A DNA stretch of 5,815 bases from Betaproteobacteria bacterium (lineage in GTDB: Bacteria > Pseudomonadota > Gammaproteobacteria > Burkholderiales > SG8-41): the NCBI GenBank assembly GCA_021300125.1, contig JAJTHX010000149.1:1-5815 (forward strand), written 5' to 3'. The position numbers were made by a program, and so were the translations under genes. Numbering within the stretch: position 1 is the stretch's first letter; every line of letters begins with the position of its first letter. Shown here in pieces: positions 1 through 5,815 of this stretch. A model generated the notes under the pieces. It did no database searches and was not told where the DNA came from. It saw nothing but the letters and a program-made list of their open reading frames with translations.

Positions 1-164
1 AAAAATTTCGGTGAAGACCGTGTGCGGTGGCCAATTCTATGCTAGGCCGAAAAAAAAATGCAATACCTTTGTCAAGTTTATTTGATGGTGCCGGATGACC
101 TGTATGTACCGCACCACAAGCCGATGCGGCGCGAAAAAGAAAAAGATTGCCTGATGTGGCGCGA
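1..164. other. Intergenic region downstream of lysA
   Basis: No coding sequence could be supported here. The stretch is more AT-rich than the genes, with runs of A on the plus strand at 50-58 and A-rich tracts at 134-145. It contains the promoter-like element described separately and a small dyad, CCGCA (109-113) with TGCGG (125-129). No rho-independent terminator with a proper stem and T-tract was found for lysA. Confidence 0.6.
34..63 (-). promoter_or_regulatory. Candidate leftward promoter at the window edge
   Basis: On the minus strand TTGCAT (63-58) is followed after 18 bases, including a run of nine T, by TAGAAT (39-34), one mismatch from the consensus TATAAT. A perfect TTGACA lies further upstream at 75-70, but it is 30 bases from TAGAAT and 25 from the alternative TAGCAT (44-39), too far for a standard pair. 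If real, transcription would start near position 27 and run left out of the window, giving the next gene its own promoter. The TTGCAT box matches only three of six -35 bases, so this is tentative. Confidence 0.35.
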
Positions 165-1408
<1,244 letters not shown>

Positions 1409-1412
<4 letters not shown>

Positions 1413-1549
1413 GGTTTCACGGCGGCCGGATCTGCCGGCGCAGATTTTGCGGGGGGTTTCTGGCCGGGCAGGTACAGCGGGCCCTTGTGGCCGCAACCGG
1501 CGAGCGACAACAGGGCGATCAGGAACAGGATGCGGAGATGTGCGGACAT
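1409..1549 (-). CDS. lptM: LptM-family small lipoprotein (formerly YifL/LppL)
   Basis: A 46-aa lipoprotein precursor. The N-terminus MSAHLR is followed by a hydrophobic stretch (residues 7-17) and the lipobox LAGC with the lipidated Cys19, so the mature form is 28 residues. Directly after the cysteine comes GHKGPLYLP (20-28), matching the CGxKGPLYLP hallmark of LptM; the rest is a Pro/Ala-rich tail. LptM is known to help assemble the outer-membrane LPS translocon LptDE by assisting LptD oxidative maturation. The gene sits immediately before lysA, its conserved place in proteobacteria, and its TGA overlaps the lysA ATG by 4 bases. No alternative in-frame start lies close upstream and no strong Shine-Dalgarno is visible. 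It lies in a different frame from the spurious N-terminal extension of lysA, which explains why that reading frame stays open. Confidence 0.92.
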
Positions 1550-1634
1550 GGGCGGTTGCCGGGATGTCCGGCATGGCCACGAACACGGCGTCGGGGTGTC
1601 CAGGCCGATACGATGCGAAGCGACGCTGCAAAAA

Positions 1635-1643
1635 AGTGTAGCA
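1635..1643 (-). promoter_or_regulatory. Candidate extended -10 promoter for lptM-lysA
   Basis: The minus strand reads TGCTACACT, matching the extended -10 form TG-N-TANANT (hexamer TACACT at 1640-1635). No convincing -35 lies 16-18 bases upstream. A start of transcription near 1628 would give an untranslated leader of about 79 bases before lptM. It is the only plausible promoter in the 132-bp gap between the metallopeptidase gene and lptM. A short hexamer match can arise by chance. Confidence 0.35.
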
Positions 1644-1660
1644 CAGCAGCCCTGGGCAGC

Positions 1661-1692
1661 CGTTTCTACAACACCACGTTTCTACAACACCA
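1661..1692. repeat. Perfect 16-bp tandem duplication across a stop codon
   Basis: The plus strand reads CGTTTCTACAACACCA at 1661-1676 and identically at 1677-1692. On the coding strand the unit is TGGTGTTGTAGAAACG. The upstream copy supplies the last codons (Leu-Val-Leu) and TAG stop of the metallopeptidase gene; the second copy lies just after the stop. Sixteen is not a multiple of three, so the copies are out of phase with each other. Confidence 0.95.
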
Positions 1693-2389
1693 GGTAGGCA
1701 CCGCTGTCGCTGCGCAGCGCCGCGCGCAACGGCCGGTGGTCACCGACCAGGCTGTCCACCACACGCCAGAACGCCGGCGAATGGTTCATTTCGCGCAGAT
1801 GCGCGACTTCGTGGGCGGCAACATAGTCGATCAGCGGCAAGGGCAGCTGGATCAGCCGCCAGCTCATGCGGATATGGCCGTCGGGATGGCAGCTGCCCCA
1901 GCGCGTGCGCGCGCTCGACAGCAAAACCCGCGGCCGCGGCAGGCCCAGCCGTTCGCTGAAACGGGCGCAGCGCTCGCGGAACAGGGCCAGCGCCTCCCGG
2001 CGCAGCCAGGCGTTGACCCGGCGCAGTACCGCCTCGGGCTGCAGCGCGGGCGGACCGACCAGCAGGCAATCGCCCACGCGCTGCGGCGCATCGGCGGCCC
2101 GGTCCAGGGCCAGCACCAGCCACTGGCCGCGGCAGCAGATCCGCTCCCCGGCCTGCCCCAGAAGCGCGGGACGGCGTCGCGACTGCCATTGCTCCAGCTT
2201 GCGCAGCACCCACGGGGCATGGTCGCGCAGCATGCGCTCGACGTCGCCCAGCGGCGCCGAAGGCGGGGCCGCGACACGCAGGCCGCGCTCGTCCACGAGC
2301 AGGCCGATCGAACGCCGGCGCGCGCTGCGGCGCAGTTCGTAATCAATCACCCGTCCCGCCAGCTCGATGCGTGAAGCCAGGGCACTCAT
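1682..2389 (-). CDS. YgjP-type (DUF45, M48-like) zinc metallopeptidase
   Basis: The 235-aa protein matches the YgjP/DUF45 family, small metallopeptidase-like proteins of poorly known function. The zinc motif is HEVAH (193-197; His193, Glu194, His197), continuing into [11 protein letters not shown] with His203 as the likely third ligand. The family hallmark ARTRWGSC lies at 160-167. The N-terminal half is a basic domain (RRSARRR at 21-26) with the usual beta-rich lead-in GLRVAAP. No signal peptide or membrane segment is seen, so it is probably cytoplasmic. The ATG overlaps the plsC stop as ATGA and no Shine-Dalgarno is visible. It ends the five-gene run, with 132 bp before the next gene. The stop TAG lies inside one copy of a perfect 16-bp tandem repeat. 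Family assignment is secure; a physiological substrate cannot be named from sequence. Confidence 0.9.
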   Translation of the reverse strand: MSALASRIELAGRVIDYELRRSARRRSIGLLVDERGLRVAAPPSAPLGDVERMLRDHAPWVLRKLEQWQSRRRPALLGQAGERICCRGQWLVLALDRAADAPQRVGDCLLVGPPALQPEAVLRRVNAWLRREALALFRERCARFSERLGLPRPRVLLSSARTRWGSCHPDGHIRMSWRLIQLPLPLIDYVAAHEVAHLREMNHSPAFWRVVDSLVGDHRPLRAALRSDSGAYLVL

Positions 2390-3099
2390 CGTGAATTCAG
2401 CCGCGGCATTTCACCTTCGATCCAGTCTTCAACGGATCGCGCCAGCTGATCGGCGTTCATACCCTGCGGGCCGATCGGCGCGCCGATGCTGACGGTGACC
2501 AGTCCCGGCCGCTTGATGAAGGCGTTGCGCCCCCAGCACAGCCCGGCATTGTGTGCCACCGGAATCACCGGGGTCCCGGTTTCCACTGCCAGCCGCGCGC
2601 CGCCCGGGCGGTATTTGCCGCGCTGCCCGGGCGCGATGCGCGTGCCCTCGGGAAAGATCACGATGCTGAAGCCGGCGGCCAGGCGTTCGCGCCCCTGCTC
2701 GATCAGCTGCTGCAGGGCCTCGCGCCGCGCGCTGCGGTCAATCGCGATCGGCGACAGCATGGCCAGCCCCCATCCGAAAAAGGGCACACGCAGCAGTTCC
2801 TTTTTCAGCACCCACACCTGGGGCGGGAAAATCAGCTGCAGCGCCAGGGTCTCCCAGGCGGACTGATGCTTGGACAGGATGATGCACGGCTGGCGCGGCA
2901 GATGTTCGGCGCCGACGACGCGGTAGCGGATGCCGCAGAGGACCCGCGCCGCCCAGACCACGCAGCGCGACCAGACCGTGATAATGCGGTAACGGGTCAG
3001 CGCCGGCAGCGCGAAGGTAAGCAGGGCAATGGCCGTGAACAGCGGCGTGATGATGACAAGAAATGCGGCGAACAGCGTCGAGCGCAGGATGGCCAGCAT
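2386..3099 (-). CDS. plsC: 1-acyl-sn-glycerol-3-phosphate acyltransferase (PlsC family)
   Basis: Membrane-bound acyltransferase that adds the second acyl chain to lysophosphatidic acid, giving phosphatidic acid for phospholipid synthesis. The product is 237 aa, typical of the family. Residues ~8-32 form a strong hydrophobic N-terminal membrane segment, and a second hydrophobic stretch lies near 41-57. Acyltransferase block I is KHQSAWET (77-84), with His78 and Glu83 giving HX4E where the textbook motif is HX4D. Block II is in VPFFGWGL (105-112), block III is FPEGTR (149-154), and block IV is the TPVIPVAHNAG region (176-186). Its ATG shares one base with the gmhB stop, and its TGA overlaps the next gene's ATG by 4 bases. 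It could be a specialised lysophospholipid acyltransferase of the same superfamily; the operon position favours PlsC. Confidence 0.92.
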   Translation of the reverse strand: MLAILRSTLFAAFLVIITPLFTAIALLTFALPALTRYRIITVWSRCVVWAARVLCGIRYRVVGAEHLPRQPCIILSKHQSAWETLALQLIFPPQVWVLKKELLRVPFFGWGLAMLSPIAIDRSARREALQQLIEQGRERLAAGFSIVIFPEGTRIAPGQRGKYRPGGARLAVETGTPVIPVAHNAGLCWGRNAFIKRPGLVTVSIGAPIGPQGMNADQLARSVEDWIEGEMPRLNSR

Positions 3100-3632
3100 C
3101 AGCGCAGCAGCGCCCGCACCGCTTCGGCGAGATCGGCGTGGATGAGCGTCTGCGGCGGCAGGCCGCCTGCCTTGCGCGTGTTCTTGCCCTTGCCGGTCAG
3201 CACCAGGATCGGCTGCGCACCGACCGAAGCACCGGCCTGCAGGTCGCGCAGCGAGTCGCCGATCACCGGTACGCCGTCGAGACCGATGCCAAGGCGGCGG
3301 CTGATCTCCTCGAGCAGCCCGGGCTGCGGCTTGCGGCAGCGGCAGCCGGCGTCCTGCACGTGGGGGCAGAAAAAGATGCCGTCCACCCGTCCGCCGGCCA
3401 GGCCCAGCGCGCGGTGCATCTTGTCGTGGATCGCGTTGAGCATGGCCATGTCGAAGAGGCCGCGTCCGATACCGGACTGGTTGGTGGCGACCATCACCCG
3501 GAAGCCCGCCTGGTTGAGCAGGGCAATGGCCTCAAGGCTGCCCGGAATCGGCTTCCATTCCTCCGGGCTCTTGATGTACGACGGGCTGTCGTGGTTGATC
3601 ACGCCGTCGCGGTCGAGGATGACGAGTTTCAT
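3099..3632 (-). CDS. gmhB: D-glycero-beta-D-manno-heptose-1,7-bisphosphate 7-phosphatase
   Basis: HAD-family phosphatase that removes the 7-phosphate from heptose bisphosphate, a cytoplasmic step in making ADP-heptose for the LPS inner core. The product is 177 aa, normal for the family. HAD motif I is LDRDGV with the nucleophile Asp7 and acid/base Asp9. Motif II is TNQSGIGRG (50-58). The GmhB zinc loop is present as Cys89, His91, Cys97 and Cys99 (CPH ... CRC), followed by Lys101 in the KPQPG segment. Motif IV is GDSLRD (125-130) with Asp126 and Asp130. The complete zinc ligand set argues for GmhB rather than histidinol phosphatase, though HisB-N-type enzymes share this fold and loop. The ATG overlaps the glyS stop (ATGA), and the TGA shares one base with the plsC ATG. 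No good Shine-Dalgarno is seen, so translation probably depends on coupling to glyS. Confidence 0.93.
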   Translation of the reverse strand: MKLVILDRDGVINHDSPSYIKSPEEWKPIPGSLEAIALLNQAGFRVMVATNQSGIGRGLFDMAMLNAIHDKMHRALGLAGGRVDGIFFCPHVQDAGCRCRKPQPGLLEEISRRLGIGLDGVPVIGDSLRDLQAGASVGAQPILVLTGKGKNTRKAGGLPPQTLIHADLAEAVRALLR

Positions 3633-5749
3633 GCCGCCAGTACGGATATGTCGGCGACCTGATTCATGAATCCTTCGAGGGTGCGGAGCAGGGCCAACCG
3701 ACTGTTACGCAGTGCCGGATCATCGGTCATGACCATGACTTTATCGAAGAAATCATCAACCGGAGACTTGAATTTTGCCAGTTCGAGCAACGCATCTGTG
3801 TAAGACTGATTCCTGAAGTGTTCCACAATGACCGGGCCTAGGCGCTCCATGGTGTTGAAAAGTGCGGCTTCCTCAGCGCTGACAAAGGGAAGCGGCATGA
3901 TGTCCGTTCCTTCGGTTGGAGGCGCTTTTTTGAGGATGTTTCGGATCCGTTTGTTCGCCGCAGCGAGGCTTGCTGCTTCGGGCAGAGCGAAAAATGCCTT
4001 GACCGCAGCGAGTTTTGCCGGGATCAAGCGAATTTCAGGAGGTCGTTGACTGATAACCGCCTCAATTTCGTGTGTGGTGTAACCCTGCTCCGCAAAGTAT
4101 CCGCGCATGCGCTCGAACATGAAGTTTTCGAGATCGGCGTGTGCGTCGGCGAGCTTCATTGCCCTGGCAAACGCCGAGAAGGCGTCGCTCACCAGCGCGT
4201 CGAGTTTCAGCGGCAGGTCACGCTCGATCAGGATGCGGATCACGCCCAGCGCGTGACGGCGCAGTGCGAAAGGATCGCGGTCGCCGGTCGGCAGCTGGCC
4301 GATGCCGAACAGCCCGGCCAGGGTTTCCAGCTTGTCGGCCAGCGCGACGGCGCAGGACACCGGGTGCTCGGGCAGGCGGTCGCCGGCGAATCGCGGCTGG
4401 TAATGCTCGGCGATGGCGTTGGCGATGGTGGCCGGCTCACCGTCATGCAGGGCGTAGTAGCGCCCCATGATGCCCTGCAGTTCCGGAAACTCGCCGACCA
4501 TGCCGGTGATGAGGTCGGCCTTGGCCAGCCGCGCCGCGCGTCCCGCCATCACGTGGTCAGCCCCGAGCGCCCGGGCGATGTCGCTGGCGAGTTGCGCCAC
4601 GCGCTCGACGCGTTCGAGCTGCGTGCCCAGCCGGTTGTGGTAGACCACCTGGCCCAGGCGCGAGATGCGCGCATCCAGGCGCTCCCGGCGGTCCTGGTTG
4701 TAGAAGAAACGCGCATCGTCCAGCCGCGGCCGCACCACGCGCTGGTTGCCGCTGACAATATTGGACGGATCCGCAACCTGCATGTTGCTGACGATCAGGA
4801 AGCGGTGGGTGAGTTTTCCCGCGGCATCAAACAGCGGGAAATATTTCTGGTTGGTACGCATGGTCAGGATCAGGCATTCCTGCGGCACCTCAAGGAAGGC
4901 CGGGTCGAACTCGGCGACATAGACCACCGGCCATTCGACCAGCGCGGTGACTTCGTCCAGCAGCAGGCTGTAGTCGCCGAGGCTGGCGCCAAGTTCAGCG
5001 GACTTGGCATTGAGTTGCGACTCGATCATGGCGCGGCGCCGGTCGAAGCCAACGATGACCTTGCCGGTGTCCTGCAGCCGCGTCTCGTAATCGTCCGCAC
5101 TGTCCAGCGCGATATCGGCCTGCCCGAGGAACCGGTGGCCGTGGGTGAGACGGCCTGCTTTCAGGCCGAGGGCGGCGACATCGACAACACTGCTGCCGTG
5201 CAGCGCGAGCAGGCCGTGCGCCGGGCGCACGAATTTGACCGTGGTGATGCCGTCGGGCAACTGGTAGGTCATGACCTTGGGGATCGGCAGCTTTTCGATG
5301 GCTTCGTTGAGCGCTTCCTCGAGCGCACGGGTGAGCGGCAAGCCCCTGGCGAGGGTTTGCAGATAGACGAATTCGGCCTTGCCGTCTTTTTTGACGGCAA
5401 AGGCATCGGGGCCGTCGCGGCCGTCAGGAAACAGTGCGGCCAGATGGGCACGGCCGCTGGCCGCCAGTTTTTTCTCCAGCGCCGGACTGGCTTTGCCGTC
5501 GGTGCCGCGGGCGACGGCCAGCGGCATCAGTTTTTCCTCGACCGGCTGGTCCGCGCCCTTGTCGAGCACCGCATCAAAACGCACGGCCAGCCTTCGCGGT
5601 GTGGCGTATACGGCGTGGCCTTCCGCGGCGAGCAGTCCGCGCTGTTTGAGTCCCGCGGCGATGCCGGCGGCGAAGGCTTCGCCGAGCTTTTTCAGCGCCT
5701 TGGGGGGCAGTTCCTCGGTGAAGAGTTCGACGAGCAGCGGCTGGCTCAT
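3629..5749 (-). CDS. glyS: Glycine--tRNA ligase beta subunit
   Basis: Beta subunit of the bacterial alpha2-beta2 glycyl-tRNA synthetase; with GlyQ it charges tRNA-Gly with glycine in the cytoplasm. The product is 706 aa, close to the usual ~690-720. Family-typical segments appear in order: ELFTEELPP near residues 8-16, TPRRLAVRF at 50-58, VRPAHGLLALHG at 174-185, THGHRF at 202-207, TNQKYFP at 299-305, RPRLDDARFFY at 340-350, GEFPELQGIMGRYYA at 419-433, and DKLETLAGLFGIGQLPTGDR at 472-491. From about residue 540 to the end lies the helical DALR-type anticodon-binding domain (FMFERMRGYF, KRIRNILKK). The start is set by a GGAGGTG five bases upstream and the ATGA overlap with the preceding gene. 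Its stop overlaps the gmhB start by 4 bases. Oddity: the region coding for residues ~537-706 is only ~53% GC, against ~70% just upstream. The frame is intact throughout. Confidence 0.97.
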   Translation of the reverse strand: MSQPLLVELFTEELPPKALKKLGEAFAAGIAAGLKQRGLLAAEGHAVYATPRRLAVRFDAVLDKGADQPVEEKLMPLAVARGTDGKASPALEKKLAASGRAHLAALFPDGRDGPDAFAVKKDGKAEFVYLQTLARGLPLTRALEEALNEAIEKLPIPKVMTYQLPDGITTVKFVRPAHGLLALHGSSVVDVAALGLKAGRLTHGHRFLGQADIALDSADDYETRLQDTGKVIVGFDRRRAMIESQLNAKSAELGASLGDYSLLLDEVTALVEWPVVYVAEFDPAFLEVPQECLILTMRTNQKYFPLFDAAGKLTHRFLIVSNMQVADPSNIVSGNQRVVRPRLDDARFFYNQDRRERLDARISRLGQVVYHNRLGTQLERVERVAQLASDIARALGADHVMAGRAARLAKADLITGMVGEFPELQGIMGRYYALHDGEPATIANAIAEHYQPRFAGDRLPEHPVSCAVALADKLETLAGLFGIGQLPTGDRDPFALRRHALGVIRILIERDLPLKLDALVSDAFSAFARAMKLADAHADLENFMFERMRGYFAEQGYTTHEIEAVISQRPPEIRLIPAKLAAVKAFFALPEAASLAAANKRIRNILKKAPPTEGTDIMPLPFVSAEEAALFNTMERLGPVIVEHFRNQSYTDALLELAKFKSPVDDFFDKVMVMTDDPALRNSRLALLRTLEGFMNQVADISVLAA
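3641..4140. other. Low-GC patch covering the 3' end of glyS
   Basis: Counting by hand, 3661-4140 has 255 G+C in 480 bases (53%). The neighbouring 4201-4440 has 169 in 240 (70%), and the next 60-bp block on the right (4141-4200) has 40 of 60. To the left, 3601-3660 is back at 37 of 60. The patch coincides closely with the part of glyS coding for the C-terminal DALR-type domain. It may mark a recombined segment, or simply different codon use. It contains no separate gene. Confidence 0.6.
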
Positions 5750-5815
5750 GCGCGCACCTCCGCACGCGCCGCGAGCACTTCATCGCGTTCCTCGGTGGGC
5801 AGGAAGGCCTGCAGC
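5746..5815 (-). CDS. glyQ: C-terminal tail of the gene upstream of glyS, probably glycyl-tRNA synthetase alpha subunit (partial)
   Basis: Only the last 22 codons are inside the window. The peptide reads LQAFLPTEERDEVLAARAEV and ends in RA before TGA. The TGA overlaps the glyS ATG as ATGA, so the two genes are probably translationally coupled. The identification as glyQ rests on context: the alpha subunit gene almost always lies directly upstream of a separate glyS, and the two subunits form the alpha2-beta2 glycyl-tRNA synthetase. The visible residues are charged, helical-looking and fall in the variable C-terminal extension of GlyQ, so they carry no diagnostic motif. One other frame in this strand stops within 12 codons, which supports this frame as the coding one. 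A different small upstream gene cannot be excluded. Confidence 0.6.
   Translation of the reverse strand, partial: LQAFLPTEERDEVLAARAEVRA
5755..5761 (-). promoter_or_regulatory. Shine-Dalgarno sequence of glyS
   Basis: The minus strand reads GGAGGTG five bases before the glyS ATG, inside the end of the upstream coding sequence. It is the only strong Shine-Dalgarno match in front of any start in this window, and it fixes the glyS start at the ATG at 5749. Confidence 0.75.

Noticed and set aside
1..20. Possible terminator on the minus strand: CGGT-CTTC-ACCG followed by AAATTTTT.
   Set aside because: The stem is only 4 bp, three A bases separate it from the T run, and it would fall right at the start of any transcript from the nearby promoter-like element. 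Too weak to call.
30..49. Short inverted repeat GGCC-N12-GGCC around the leftward -10-like box, considered as an operator.
   Set aside because: Four-base self-complementary arms are expected often by chance in this composition, and the interior shows no symmetry.
109..129. Dyad CCGCA-N11-TGCGG downstream of lysA.
   Set aside because: Five-base arms with an 11-base loop. On the minus strand the T-rich tract lies before the stem, not after it, so it does not have terminator form.
1413..1631. A 73-residue N-terminal extension of LysA from an upstream ATG.
   Set aside because: The extension lies over lptM in another frame, reads as Pro/Arg-rich sequence with no similarity to LysA, and would make the protein far longer than the usual ~415 residues. 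The ATG at 1412 overlaps the lptM stop.
1635..1665. GC-rich stretch before a run of six T on the minus strand, considered as a terminator for the upstream operon.
   Set aside because: The repeated GGCTGC elements are direct, not inverted. The only dyads are GCCC-A-GGGC with an impossible one-base loop and a 3-bp GTG-CTA-CAC, so no stable stem can be drawn.
1487..2374. A 295-codon open frame on the plus strand opposite the metallopeptidase gene.
   Set aside because: It covers the HExxH gene and runs through the intergenic repeat. It shows no domain and a Gln/Ala/Arg-biased composition typical of an antisense shadow.
2551..3669. A 372-codon open frame on the plus strand opposite plsC and gmhB.
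   Set aside because: Low-complexity translation (Arg, Gln, Pro, Ser) with no motif, lying across two well-supported genes on the minus strand.

Overview
This window looks like an ordinary housekeeping stretch of a GC-rich proteobacterial chromosome. Every gene lies on the minus strand, so transcription runs from high to low coordinates. The order glyQ-glyS-gmhB-plsC-ygjP-like metallopeptidase, followed by a small LptM lipoprotein and lysA, fits Beta- and Gammaproteobacteria. The ygjP-like gene directly after plsC makes me lean towards a betaproteobacterium, but gene order alone cannot settle that.

Layout in the direction of transcription. (1) 5815-1682 is a compact operon. It contains the tail of a gene that is probably glyQ (running in from the right edge), glyS (glycyl-tRNA synthetase beta subunit), gmhB (heptose bisphosphate phosphatase for LPS), plsC (lysophosphatidate acyltransferase) and a DUF45/YgjP-type zinc metallopeptidase. 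All four junctions overlap by 1 or 4 bases (TGATG or ATGA), and only glyS has a good Shine-Dalgarno sequence. (2) 1681-1550 is a 132-bp gap. It holds a perfect 16-bp tandem duplication across the metallopeptidase stop codon and a candidate extended -10 promoter. (3) 1549-165 is a two-gene unit: lptM (46 aa, easily missed) overlapping lysA (diaminopimelate decarboxylase) by 4 bases. (4) 164-1 has no gene I can support. It is AT-rich at its left end and carries a promoter-like element pointing left, out of the window.

Functionally the cluster mixes translation (glycyl-tRNA synthesis) with envelope and cell-wall metabolism. GmhB serves the LPS inner core, PlsC makes phosphatidic acid, LptM helps mature the LPS export machine, and LysA converts meso-diaminopimelate to lysine, which links to peptidoglycan precursor supply.

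I found no mobile element, CRISPR array, RNA gene or novel system. The points most worth a second look are a sharp drop in GC over the last ~500 bp of glyS, the 16-bp tandem duplication at the metallopeptidase stop codon, and the junction downstream of lysA.
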